A DNA stretch of 64,000 nucleotides from Spongilla lacustris (Eukaryota > Porifera > Demospongiae > Spongillida > Spongillidae). Positions within the stretch are counted from its first letter, which is position 1. The number at the start of each line of letters is the position of its first letter. The stretch spans positions 7,061,151 through 7,125,150 of the forward strand of contig OX442426.1 of the NCBI GenBank assembly GCA_949361645.1, in the 5' to 3' direction. Shown here one piece after another: positions 22,268 to 34,271 of the stretch. Made by a program: the position numbers and the translations under genes. The notes under the pieces were generated by a model. It worked only from the letters and a program-made list of their open reading frames with translations. It had not been told where the DNA came from and did no database searches.

Positions 22268-25200
22268 TTCTGTTATTACATGTAGCTCATCTTGTTGTTT
22301 ACAAGCCATTATGGTATTTACATGTATATTGTGAAACACATTAGTATGTAGAAAGTTAAGCAGCCTCAAGAGGGAGCCCCATCAGGAGTGGCCCTGTGTT
22401 GGCATGCATGTACAAGGGACAGGTTGGGGCTCCCATACAGCTGGTTAGCAACCACCTCTGACTTTAGGTAGATTTGATCTATATTACAAGGAGGCGAGAT
22501 GCCAGGTTGGGAGAAGGCCTCTTGAGATTATTGTTTTGGTCGCAATGAACGCTGCCCCCGCAATCGTGCACTTGTGCCTTTGTTGCATGCAAGGTACCAC
22601 AAAGTATGCATGACAAGCATATACGTGTGTACGCATACCATGCATAAAAGGTCTAATCTTTAGATACACGCATACATGTAAAGGTAGCAGTCTAATCTTT
22701 GAAGTTACACACATAAAGGTAGTGACCTAATTTTAAGGTTCGTGTACACATAAAAAGTAGCGGTCTAATCTTTGAAGTAGTGTTGCATGTACACACACAC
22801 ATGTACATCACATGTGTGCATCATGTTGCTTATGTGTCTGTCACACATGCATTTTAGTGTCCTTTATTTATGTATCCGCTGTGCCTGGCCTCTTCCCTCT
22901 AAGAGCTGCAGATTGGGACCTGCCCAACCCACAGTGGAAGGGGAGGCTAAAGGTCGTCGCCAGGGGAGACAAGTGCTTTATTAAACTGGAGGACAAGATA
23001 ACAGGTATGCGCAAGGGTGTGGTGTACTGGAGGCGGGGTGATGGAACCAAGGTTACAGAAGGTAGTGGTTGAAGTAGGTCTATGGGATTGGCTGGGCTTC
23101 GGTTTAAAAGATTAGGACTGATGGCTCACTGCTGAACACAACACATACTGTGCTAATCACAGCCCACCACCCTCCCTGGTCACACCTTCACCCTCCCTGG
23201 TCACACTACCACCCTCCCTGGTCACACTACCACCCTCCCTGGTCACACTACCACCCTCCCTGGTCATACTACCACCCTCCCTGGTCACACCTCCACCATT
23301 ATATGCTAGACCCTTGTACATGTACATGTAGCTAGTAAACTACACACATATGCCCACCCCATACTGTTTCTTATTCTCAACCCTTACCCTCACCACACCA
23401 ATCTCACCATCACCACACAACTCACCCCACCACACAACTCTCACCATCACCACACAACTCACCCAACCACACAACTATCACCATCACCACACAACTCACC
23501 CCACTACACAACTCTCACCATCACCACACAAATCTCACCATCACCACACAAATCTCACCCTCACCACACAAATCTCACCCTCACCACACAAATCTCACTA
23601 ACACCACACAACTCACCCCACCACACAACTCTCACCCTCACCACACAACTCACCCCACCCATAGATATTATACGGAAGGGATTGGAAACGGGACGTTTTA
23701 ACACCAATCAACAGGTTCCATCAATGTATGGAAATAAAATGGCGAAATCAATGGATTGCGATGCTGTAACTGTTGTTGGTAACTTACTTTAAAAACAAAG
23801 AGTCAAACACATGCACTTTCCTATATCTAGACGGAAAGGCTATCCTATTGGACGCTGTACATCAAGTTTTCCATTCGTAATTCTTCGTACTTGAGAGTCA
23901 CAATCGTGAATCGACGGTGTCCTCCCATTCACACCTGAGTTCCAACGAGGAAAAAAAATGAGTACTTAGTGTGGAAGTCAGTTGTCCACACACCAGGTCG
24001 TTTATATGATCAGTACACAACCAGAAAAAGGAATAAAATAGGCCTCAGCACGCGCTGTACGCCCACAACCACACACATGTCCAAATGGTTATCTGCGACT
24101 TTTTTTATTAGTGTACTAAGTGCATTAAAGACAAAACCCACAGAGGTCGATTTGTCTTAGTAAGATCTCCTTGATAATGCACAAACATAGCCAATGCGAC
24201 TAAGCTATCGTTACCTGTACGCCCACAAAGGTATCGCTAACACACGGAACGTCGGTCTAATGAAAACTCGCGTCTGAATACATTTACAGTCAGAAACACG
24301 CATTTCTTAATATCCATACCTCTCAAGCAAGTCCACATAACACCAAAGAAAGCCTAAAACTAGTCAAATATCTTTGCTCTTCGAAAAAGTTCCTTTAACG
24401 TGGTCACTAAGAAGGTGTTGATTAATACTACACTGACGGCCCGAAGCTAGGATAATGCAATGTATTGCAGCACGTGATCCGTTTCCAATCCCTTCCGTAT
24501 AATATCTATGCCCCACCACACAACTCTCACCATCACCACACAAATCTCACCATCACCACACAACTCTCACCATCACCACACAACTCTCACCATCACCACA
24601 CAACTCTCACCATCCCCACACAACTCTCACCATCACCACACAAATCTCACCATCACCACACAAATCTCACCATCACCACACAAATCTCACCCTCACCACA
24701 CAAATCTCACCATCACCACAACTCTCACAGTCACCCTCACCACACAACTCACCATCACCACACAACTCTCACCATCACCACACAACTCACCCCACCACAC
24801 AAATCTCACCATCACCACACAACTCTTACCATCACCACACAACTCTCACCATCACCACACAACTCACCCCACCACACAAATCTCACCATCACCACACAAA
24901 TCTCACCATCACCACACAAATCTCACCATCACCACACAAATCTCACCATCACCACACAACTCTCACCATCACCACACAACTCTCACCATCACCACACAAC
25001 TCTCCCCATCACCACACAAATCTCACCATCACCACACAACTCTCACCATCACCACACAAATCTCACCATCACCACACAACTCTCACCCTCACCACACAAA
25101 TCTCACCCTCACCACACAAATCTCACCATCACCACAACTCTCACAGTCACCCTCACCACACAACTCACCATCACCACACAACTCTCACCATCACCACACA

Positions 25201-28200
25201 ACTCACCCCACCACACAAATCTCACCATCACCACACAAATCTCACCATCACCACACAACTCTCACCCCACACACAAATCTCACCATCACCACACAAATCT
25301 CACCATCACCACACAACTCTCACCATCACCACACAAATCTCACCATCACCACACAACACTCACCCTCACCACACAAATCTCACCCCACCACACAAATCTC
25401 ACCCCACCACACAAATCTCACCCTCACCACAAATCCTCACCATCCTAATGTACATGTACCACAACTGATGTTCCACATCCTTTACAACCCCTTGTGGTCA
25501 TGCACAATGAAGCCACACTGTACATTGTCCTCAGGAACAGACCCTAAGCACATAGTTGGTTTCACTGTGTATGTTGAACGGTGATGTCACACCCACCTTC
25601 CTGATAGGGAGTGTATAAATGATGTCATGCTCTTGGGGGTGGGGGGAGGAGTAGAGACAGTATTGAGGTATTGAGATTCAACTGTGTTGGAGGGGGTGGG
25701 GGGGGGGGGGGGGAGTCCATAGTTGTCCTGGTTTGGCAAGATGTTGTTTATGGATGATCCATTGTGGTGAATATTGGCTTCCATCTTTGTGTTGTATGGA
25801 TCACAGTACTACCTGTACTTACCAGTGCATGTGCATGACTGCAGCCTGTCAAAGTTTAAACACGGTTCTAGCAGAAACTGGAATGGTTTTCTGTACATGT
25901 AAAATTATCGTGGTTTTCGATACAGCCGTAAGCGGAGAGCCCCCCCCCCCCCCCCCCCCCCTCCCCTTTTAAAATTAAGGAAACAAGGGGTTAAAGATGT
26001 AAAGATGTCTGGCAATTTATAAGATATTAGTGGGGCAGTTAAGACTGTGGGGTAGTTAGTTCTGGCACTTGTATGTTGTACCTACACTGTAGGTTCTGTT
26101 GTCCCTTGCAGGTGAGCTTTTTGCCCAGTGCCCAGTAGATGCCTTCCCTGGACTGGCTGTGGAGCCTGTTTCTGATTCAAGCAGATACTTTGTCCTGCGG
26201 CTGGAGGATAATACAGGTGAAGTGTGTGCACGTGTGTGTGCCCATGTGTGTGCATCTGTGTGCATCTGTGTGCATGTGTATGTATGTGCATGTATGTGCA
26301 TGTGTGTGCATGTGTGTGCATGGCATGTGTGTACATGGCATGTATGTGTGTGTGTGCATATACATACAAGTATGTGTGTGCATGTCTGACATGTGTACAT
26401 GTACATGTATAGGGGAGTGGCTATATTTATGCAAATGTCCTATACAGGTCGTCATGCTTTTGTTGGACTTGGCTTTGAGGATCGAGGTGACTCGTTCGAC
26501 TTCAATGTTGCACTACAGGACCACTTCAAGTAAGTTCTTCACTTTCAAATGAGCTACCTACCCACTTTAAAAAAGTACCACCCCATATGACATGTGTACT
26601 CACACCATCCCATATGCACTCACACCATCCCATATATGACATGTGCCATCCCATATGCTGCAGGTGGGTCAAACAGGAGAAGAAGCTTGCAGAGGAGACT
26701 CATACCCACAGTGCTGCCCCACCCAAGGACTACAGCCTGAAGGAAGGTCAGAAGATCACCATCAACATTGCGGTAAGTTCAATACTGCACTTACAACATT
26801 GGCCACTCCCCCATCACTGCATATGCACATGTACTTGATTAAAATGCCGTATATTAGAATCATGATAAGTTTCGAATGGTTAAAACTATCAACCTACATG
26901 TACAGTATGTTGTATTTATACACATTGTATTCCACGTGTAAAATATCCTGCACTAAACTCCCTGCCTTCATCATGAGATCTGCTATCCCACCTGTACCTG
27001 TACATGTAGGGATCAAAAACATATATGTTGCTACAACATCAGCTTGTACATACATGTACACGTCTGTTGGTTGATACTTTGTCGTAGAACAAGCTAAGCC
27101 TGCTCAATTAATTTAAGCTATTTACCTCCGTTTTCAACACGTCATACTACACTTGTTAATTTTTAATTATTTATTTTTGGGGGGGGGGGGGGGGGCTATT
27201 GCATTAACCTCCAGCCGTTATTGCAAGGGTGTCTTCTGGTACTCAGTAGGATCAAAACCACAATGTATTTTGGCAGGAGCATTCAATTTGCTTCAAAATC
27301 AGTTCGCACATACGTGTAGAGCTGAGTCTTGTAGCTATTGATTTCTTCTCGTCCAAAGTGTCATTATTTTCCTACACATGTATGTTGAGGACTAAATTAC
27401 ATGTAGTCCCCATTACATAACCACTGATATTGTATGAGCTGTACATAAGCATTAATATTGTATGACCATACATAACCATTTAATATTGTATGGCCATACA
27501 TAACCATTACCATTAATATTGTATGGCCGTACATAACCATTTAATATTGTATGTACATGTACATAACCATTAATCCCCATTTCATGCATGTCTATGTAAC
27601 ACCAGAAAACAGCACATTTGGCAACTGGGACTACTGGAGCTGCAAAGCCCAAGCCATCAACCGGTGTGTAGAGGGTGTGGTTATCACTGGTGTGTGTGTG
27701 TGTGTTTAAATGTATAGTGAGGCAGGTTACATGTGTATCTCACATTTGCTATTAGCAAGTAGGCGTTCATAGTTTTTTAGCATCTCTTTGGAAAAGTGTG
27801 GAGTGCTTTGCTGAGCTCATATGCAAGTTTGCCAACTGCACTCATCGGCTCCCATTTGTGCTGTGTGTGTGTGTGTGTGTGTTGTGTGTGTGTGTGTGTT
27901 GTGTGTTGTGTGTGTGTGTGTCTTTATCTCTTCTATTTTCCAGGACCTAACACAGGGGGCATTGTGTTACCCCTACCTCCTCCCTCCTCCACTTCTCATG
28001 TGCCTCCTCCCCAGGCCACGGCAGCAGCTAAGGACGACTGGGGTGACTTTATGTATGTCCAAATGTGTGTGATGTGTGTACATGTTTTTGTGTATATTTA
28101 CATGTGTATGTATGTGTAAAGTACAGATGTGTAGTGGTGCATGTTGTGATGTGTGCGTGTGTGTGGCTTGATAAAGGAGGTCACAAACAGAAGAAGCATT

Positions 28201-28412
28201 ATGTGTAGAAGAGTTGTTAGCTAGTTTCTATACATTTGCATGTAAATGTATTTGTGTGTTTCATTTTAAGTTTCTGTAATGATACCAGGCCTGCACATAT
28301 GTACACACATACGTTTTTGCCTTAGTGTATTATTGTTGTTGTTGCTTTCAGGACTGGTCCATCGACCTCTGGTCCACCTACCTCATCAGGGAACAAATGG
28401 GTTCAGTTTTGA
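21666..28412 (+). CDS. NECAP: NECAP-family adaptin-ear-binding coat-associated protein, complete, 8 coding exons
   Basis: Coding exons are 21666-21754, 22904-23004, 26112-26216, 26448-26529, 26664-26772, 27606-27663, 27944-28052 and 28352-28412. All junctions are GT-AG and phases join without a break to give about 237 residues (vertebrate NECAPs are about 263-275). Exon 1 gives MAEEYERIG...IPPRASNR. Exons 2-5 form the PH-like PHear domain ([64 protein letters not shown]). The tail is Pro/Ser-rich with a WGDF motif (WxxF type) and ends in WVQF-stop, the signature that binds the AP-2 alpha ear. NECAP works at the plasma membrane in clathrin-coated vesicle formation. Intron 2 is 3.1 kb and holds a minisatellite and a MITE. 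The last two exons are duplicated at 52029-52482. Confidence 0.95.
22230..22264. repeat. Poly(G) tract in NECAP intron 1
   Basis: An uninterrupted run of about 35 G on the + strand, one of the longest homopolymers in the window. Confidence 0.9.
23160..23292. repeat. Minisatellite, 21-bp unit ACCACCCTCCCTGGTCACACT
   Basis: About six copies in NECAP intron 2. Confidence 0.9.
23390..25440. repeat. Minisatellite of CTCACCATCACCACACAA units, split by a MITE
   Basis: 18-19 bp units run from 23390 to 23660 and again from 24510 to 25440. The two parts are one array divided by the 849-bp inverted-repeat element at 23661-24509. Within the right part, longer blocks (for example those containing CAACTCTCACAGTCACCCTC at 24720 and 25137) recur, showing higher-order duplication. 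Thr/His/Pro-rich open frames across it are artefacts. Confidence 0.95.
23661..24509. mobile_element. MITE / non-autonomous TIR element inserted in the minisatellite
   Basis: The left end TAGATATTATACGGAAGGGA (23662) continues into TTGGAAACGG. The right end is its exact reverse complement, finishing TAATATCTA at 24508, giving terminal inverted repeats of about 30 bp. The outermost TA on each side may be a TA target duplication, as in Tc1/mariner- or Harbinger-like elements. There is no transposase frame inside. A related GGGATTGGAAACGG terminus followed by TCACGTG occurs at 53147. Confidence 0.85.
25930..25970. repeat. Poly(C) tract in NECAP intron 2
   Basis: A run of more than 20 C. Another G-rich homopolymer is at 25690-25712. 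Confidence 0.85.
26218..26370. repeat. TG-rich microsatellite in NECAP intron 3
   Basis: Interrupted TGTGTGCA repeats begin at the donor of exon 3. Confidence 0.9.
26830..27600. other. NECAP intron 5, no separate gene
   Basis: Holds a poly(G) run (27179-27196) and four imperfect copies of TAATATTGTATGGCCATACA at 27425-27570. The NECAP reading resumes at 27606. Confidence 0.6.
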
Positions 28413-29215
28413 ATATAGCACGGAGTTGGGTGTACATCTTTTGTGTTTCCTTGGCAGCAAAAAACAACTTACATTTGTGTTTGTGGTTAGATGGTGATAT
28501 GTATACTTGGTGTGTGATGATGTGGTATTTGAACAGCCATACATGTACATGTATCTTTTGAAATCTAAATGTGCATATGTCTGCATGGACTCACCAAATA
28601 GTCTCACATCTCCATTATAAAGTTGTATATTTTCGTACAAAAGCTCTATTTATTAATTTAGATAGGTCTAGGTACCTACTAGGTAGGTCTACTAGTTAAC
28701 TATCATAACTACCAACCATCTGATTGATCTGCTGCTGTACAGTAAAGGCAACTGACTACCAGAGAAAATCAATCAAGACTTTTAAAACCATATGGTAAAT
28801 AACCTCTACTGTTATGATCCTTATTTCTAACTCACTGTCATGGACATTTCATTTTAAGTTTGTTATGGAGGCTAATATAATCAGTTTGGGCAATATAATA
28901 TAGCTAGTAATGATCCTTATTCCATAAGGATAATTAATGGCATTCTTTTAAATACGTATTTTAATTCCGGATATTCCCTACATTACATTAAAGACAAGCT
29001 AATTATGGTTACTTTATAAGTTATATAGCAATTAATATTCGGCCGAAGCCAAACGAAAGCCGAAGCATAGCTGAGGGGAAAATCCAGGGGATTTACCTTG
29101 CAATGTTTGGCGCGCCTACGCGGTTTAAAGCGCGAAGGCACAACATTGGCAGCAATTAGAAAAAAAAATGGGCGTACAAATGAACTAGTGTTCGGTTCGC
29201 GTAACTGGAGAACGC

Positions 29216-29224
29216 TTTATATAG
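29216..29224 (+). promoter_or_regulatory. TATA box of receptor copy 1
   Basis: TTTATATAGG precedes a probable short 5' UTR exon that ends at 29276 (AAAG before GTGAGC). The initiator ATG at 29356 directly follows an acceptor (TTTCACTATAG). In copy 2 the TATATA is deleted. Confidence 0.5.
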
Positions 29225-29355
29225 GAAATCAATTAAATTTCAATTCAGCGTTTAGTTTCCCTGACCAAACTGAAAGGTGAGCTCAACATATATGTATACA
29301 CGGGATTGATATATAAACCTGTAAGCCTATATGTTGAGTCTCTGTTTCACTATAG

Positions 29356-31427
29356 ATGATTTTCGTTATGGTGATGGTTCTGTGCATTGGCAGGATTTCG
29401 ACTGCAGGTAAGGAGTATATTAAAAACAGTATTCGCTATAAATTAGTGGCGTACGAACGTATAAAAGAGCGAAATAGCCGGCGGAAGGTAATAGCAGATG
29501 TGCCAACAAGGGTGCAAGAGGTGCGGAAATGTTGAAGCAGAAGTGCAGGTGCGCGGAAGATTATGAATTGTTGCAAAGTGTCGAGGAAAACACTACTGGG
29601 GCCCACACTAGAGAACGCTTAATCGATCACGCTGCGGGTATCTAATCTCCTGTTTCCACGCTAGACAACAGACACAACCAGCTAGTAGCCAACTTATCAC
29701 CCTCAAATATCGACACAGACTACATGTACAATAGACCCCTTTCCTATGACGTCAAAAATCACATAATTTAATGAAATTCATTTGAGGTTAATTCATTCAT
29801 ATTCAATGCTGTCGCCATCTTGGTGCACAAGTTACTATAGAACAGTATGGGCAATTTACAGTTTTTTATTGTTTATGCGCGTTTTGGGTCTCGTAATACT
29901 TTTATATTCTTACCATCGAATGACGTCAGTGCCCACTGTAAAGAAATAAAACCAAACCCATAATCACTTACTGTGAACGTACAGTAATAACCAAATGCTT
30001 TGTTTTGCCCATACCGTCCTATAGTAACTTGTGCACTAAGATGGCGGACAACAAATAATTTTAATTTCAATGAATGTCATTGCTCACGCGATGAAAAGGG
30101 TCTATAGGGCAGCACGGCCCGCGCACAAAGGATATTAGATAACACAGCATAATAGTTCACACAAAGACGAGCCTTTTTCGGTGGTATTTTACATGTGTAT
30201 AACAGCGGTAACTCAATTAATTATACGCTGCGTTAAATTATAGTCTGCGTAGCCACAAATACGCAAGGGTGTGGCTATGCCCGACTAAATTATGCATGGC
30301 AGAGGTAGAACACTCAAACGTACGTAAGCATTATCGCTTACAGTATAATACTGCTTATGTACATTTGTGTCTGAACATAAAATTGCACATACATGTAACA
30401 ATAATAACTCCATTCTGTTCTTGAACGATGGGCACAATGAGTTAAAGAAGAGGAGGAATATGATACATAAAAATGTAGTATATACAACTCTTTCAGCACT
30501 GTTTGAACTGTTCACATTTTAGATGTGGGAGAAACTCTGATCAGTCTAACGCGCAAGTAGTAAATTGACAGTTTGTGGAGTAAATCATACATGGAGTGGC
30601 ATGCAAACATATACATGTATCTAATACATGTAAATTGCAAAATGTACATGTGCAAACGACAATGTACATAATCATAATACACATCTGGCACCCAAAAAGA
30701 TATACGCATGCATGTAAGTATACGATCTACGTGGCTATATATTATCCTATTTCCTCAGTAACACACTATACACAACCTTCACATGCAAGGCAAGGAGCGA
30801 TTTCCAGGAAGTTACTACACCCGGACCACTTTTGGCAACCTGGACCAAAAGTGGTCTGGGGTCCGACCAATTTTTGCCCGGACCATGCAGTTGATGTAGT
30901 GTTGGAAGAAATTTGAACAGTTGTACTACTTCCTATAACCGATTAGTTTATATACCATACTCCTCCTCCTTAACACATTGCATGCACCTATCTTCAAGAG
31001 TTATTATTGTACATCCATTTACATGTATCTGCTATGATGGACAAAAGGTATACATTTACGCTGATTATAATTACTGCCAAAGTTATATGCTAAAGTAAGG
31101 TTATATTTTCTTAGCTCGAGTGGCTACCAGATTAACGTGTTTAACACTAGTACTATGTTTTCACACGATGCAATCTTTTCGTGCCAGCACGGTACTGTAC
31201 AGTACTGCATGGTTCGGCTTGGTTAAAACTAGACACATACATGTAATGCAGCTCAGTTGTGGTAGATTGCGATATGATAGGAAATTGAGCTTTGTTTCCA
31301 TAGTAATAAAATGGTGGGCAACAATTGTATTCCTTTATTATCAATAGTTGTGCCGTCCCGCGCCATAGTACAGTGCCACGCCATACCAAAGATGTGTTGT
31401 GGAAACAACTATATTAGGGTAATGGAT

Positions 31428-31462
<35 letters not shown>

Positions 31463-34042
31463 AGGCCCCCCTACACCACTGATGGAGAAGGAATGTAGGT
31501 ATAGCTAGAGAAATATTAAAGCAATCTGATTTAACCCGGTGCATGGGTTTTCAAGATCATCATGTACATGTATATGCATGCAGGCATGCTTGGGACGTTT
31601 TACGCATACGTTTGCTGTGTATATGCTAATCAGTTACAAGGTAATTTACAAAACGGCTACCATTTGATCAACAGGTGTGTCCCAGACTTGTGCTGAGACG
31701 ATGTCCCTGTGCCCCCACACTTACACAACATGCTCGTGCACTATTTCCAGTGAAGATAGCTCAAACATTACTTACAACCAATGGAACTTCTACAATCTTT
31801 CACCTGGTTTGCCAGTGTGTTCAACAAATATTAACAAAGCCATTCAGCTGGAGCGTGCTGGAGCACTGTGTTCGAATGAATATCAAAAACTTGGACCATT
31901 CATCAAAGCATGGAATGAGCCAGAGGCCAACTCCTGCAATGGCAACAAAACCAGCGTGTGCGAGACTACAACCCTTCTCATTTATGCAGATCCTTCTTTT
32001 AAAAATGGTTTCACATTTGAATGTCAAGGTGGAGCTAACAATTCTAATGCAATGCCCACCTTTTCTAACAGAACTAATATCACAATCATCAGTAAGTATT
32101 TTATGTTTGAAAGTTTAAATATACATATCCTTTCTGCAGCTCCTCCTGATCCTCCAAAGATCACTGCTGTGTACAGTTACAACCCAACACAGCTAACTGT
32201 CACATGGTCTCCAGCAAGCAGTGGAAGTTCTTCCACCAGCTTCAACGTCGGCATTAGGGAGAGTGTCAATGCCTCCTTGATGTATGATGGAAATCGGGAA
32301 TACTCGCACACCTTTCTTGGACTGGCTGGTGGCACCACTTACACAGTGTCTGTTGTGGCCATCAACTGTGCTGGGAACAGCGGTCCTGTGTACCAGCCTG
32401 GAAAAACAGGTAAGAGTTATGAAGGAGGGGATAATGGGTGTATGATAGGTAATGGTGCAACAGCAATAGTGTTAAAGGCAGAGATTGATATGAGTAACAG
32501 ATATAAAGACAAGTCGCATGTACATGCATATGCATGTGAACATGTGTGTCTTGGCTATTATGTTGCTGATATCACATATGCATCTTGCATTAAGCCCCCC
32601 CCCCCCCCCCACCCCTTCCACCCCTGTCATATAGATAATATCATCAAGGAGGTTGCCATCTATGGAGGAAGTTTTCTTGTTGTGGTGGCAATAGCAGTAC
32701 TGCTTGGTGTAGTAATTTTGTACCAGTGCAGGAAGCAGAGGTATTGTCGTCAAACTGAGCCACAAGGCGGAGCTGATGGGCCAAGGAATGATGAACAAGC
32801 TGAGCCACAAGGCGGAGCTGATGGGCTAAGGAATGATGAACAAGCTGAGCCACAAGGCGGAGCTGATGGGCTAAGGAATGATGAACAAGCTGAGCCACAA
32901 GGCGGAGCTGATGGGCTAAGGAATGATGAATATGCTGAACTAATACCAAGAGATGCTACACTGCGGGTAATATTCATTGTGTGCAGAAATTAATATAAAT
33001 AGTTGTCTGAATTTGTGCTTGTGCAAACATAGATTATTACATACTAATAATTTATTGCCACCTGGTTGAAATGCTAAACACACAGTTTTCAAAACACTTT
33101 ATTTCCTTGAGTGTGCACTATAACTTTATACGCAAAGCGGTCCTGTGTCTATAAAAGTACGAGCATTGTTCCAAAGATATTAATAAGCTTGTTTCTATGG
33201 GTTTTTCATTTCATTTATGATGCATCATTCCTACATTCAAATACGATTCTGATCAGTTTTGAGGGTTTTTTTTTTTAAGCCACAGAACCACTTTGTGTAT
33301 GTGTTTTGGCACAAAAAACTGCCATAACGCATGATAGTTGTGCGGTTTAGTGCTGTTATTATTATTTTTTCATCCAGGCCATTATTAATGCTACATGTAA
33401 CCAAATCAGAGTTCTTTTTTTCCCCTTCTAAAATAGACTTATGATAGCACACAAGCAGGTAATCAAAATAACACATTGCCTGTGGGTCATGGCCCTTCTG
33501 CTGATGAACAGGCGGCAGATATTCCTCGAGATCAGGAGACCTCCCTACCTCAGAACAGTGGTATGGCAGCCTTTACATTTACACAGAGCAGATATTCAGT
33601 TCACCTGAACACTTAGTGGCACGCACACACCATGCTATGTACTATATAACACAGTTTATGCCTGGTGTACTTTTAATGAGTAACAGTATTACATTATCAC
33701 ACATCTCATCCTGCAGCTAACAGAAGACCCACATTAGCTGAGCTACCTACACTAGCTAAGCTTCAGAGCTTCAAAGTAAATGGAAAGACTGTTCGTATCA
33801 TTAATGATGTGGCTCATAATTGGAAAAACGTTTGTGTCGCATTGGACTTGGATCCTATTGGTACAACAATGATTACAATACAGCAGCAATTTCCCAACAA
33901 GCCCGAAGAATGTAGTCTAGAGATGTTTCGAAGATGGCTGAACACAGAAAGTGCTTCTTGGGCATCCTTGATAGATGTCCTAACACGTTCAAAAGAAGAT
34001 GCCCTAGCTAGCCATGTTAAGAATTACACTGATCCATCATAA
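29356..34042 (+). CDS. FN3/transmembrane/Death-domain receptor, copy 1, complete
   Basis: Coding exons are 29356-29407, 31675-32091, 32140-32409, 32635-32966, 33437-33560 and 33717-34042. Phases agree at every junction and give about 506 residues. Residues 1-17 are a signal peptide (MIFVMVMVLCIG...). Residues about 18-157 are a Cys-rich, N-glycosylation-rich ectodomain that I do not recognise with certainty (possibly Ig-like). FN3 follows at about 157-247 (PPKITAVYSY, LTVTWSPASSG, TYTVSVVAINCAG). The transmembrane helix is at about 253-276 (FLVVVAIAVLLGVVIL). Then come four 15-residue repeats (EPQGGADGLRNDEQA), a linker, and a C-terminal Death domain (about 410-506; VAHNWKNVCVALDL, MFRRWLN, SWASLIDVLTR). 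A surface receptor signalling through Death-domain adaptors, as in immune or cell-death pathways, is the natural reading. Ligand and exact family are unknown. Confidence 0.85.
29738..30106. mobile_element. MITE in intron of receptor copy 1
   Basis: The ends TAGACCCCTTTCCTATG and TGAAAAGGGTCTATAG are inverted. The inner segments GCACAAGTTACTATAGAACA...GGGCA and TGCCC...CCTATAGTAACTTGTGC are also inverted, on either side of a central ~70 bp. Copy 2 reads straight through this position (54062 onward), so the insertion postdates the duplication or was lost there. Confidence 0.8.
30161..31385. other. Intron sequence unique to receptor copy 1, no gene recognised
   Basis: Contains several TACATGTA motifs and a short inverted repeat CCGGACCACTTTTGG / CCAAAAGTGGTCTGG at about 30820-30860. 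No coding potential recognised. Confidence 0.5.
31431..31460. repeat. Poly(G) tract, conserved in position in copy 2 (61519-61539)
   Basis: About 30 G, followed by CC...CACCACTGATGGAGAAGGAA. The same arrangement occurs in the duplicate. Confidence 0.9.
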
Positions 34043-34271
34043 GAGATATGTGTGTGCATGAATACTATTAGGCCCCCCCCCCCCCCCCCTTCAATTCAAT
34101 TATTGATTGCAAATACATTATTACATATCACTGCACTGCTAGCTACATGAAAGTTAATATCTTGTAGCTATAATTTTCTTAACTGGTCTCACTCTGTCAT
34201 TGCAGAGAATGGGACCAGCATATTCTAACTCTAAATAATAGAAATAATATTTGAGTTAGTGGAACCTGACG
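34043..34271 (+). other. 3' UTR of receptor copy 1
   Basis: Contains a poly(C) run at 34074-34089 and no canonical AATAAA. The first AATAAA downstream is at 34413-34418, inside the adjacent transposon. Confidence 0.5.

Larger units (their letters stand above)
27647..33600 (+). repeat. Segmental duplication, copy 1 (NECAP 3' end plus receptor gene)
   Basis: Homologous to 51674-63720 in the same order and orientation, introns included. Matching blocks are 27647-28720 with 51674-52780, 28860-29740 with 52900-54060, 30105-30160 with 54070-54125, and 31386-33600 with 61485-63720. Differences come mainly from transposon insertions in one copy or the other. Confidence 0.9.

Noticed and set aside
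24465..25584. Long His/Thr/Pro-rich open frames (over 300 codons)
   Set aside because: They are produced by the CACCATCACCACACAA minisatellite in all phases, and fall inside a NECAP intron.
31675..32091. Firm assignment of the receptor ectodomain as an immunoglobulin domain
   Set aside because: Cysteine spacing is not typical and no Trp-containing Ig core could be placed with confidence; left as Cys-rich, possibly Ig-like.
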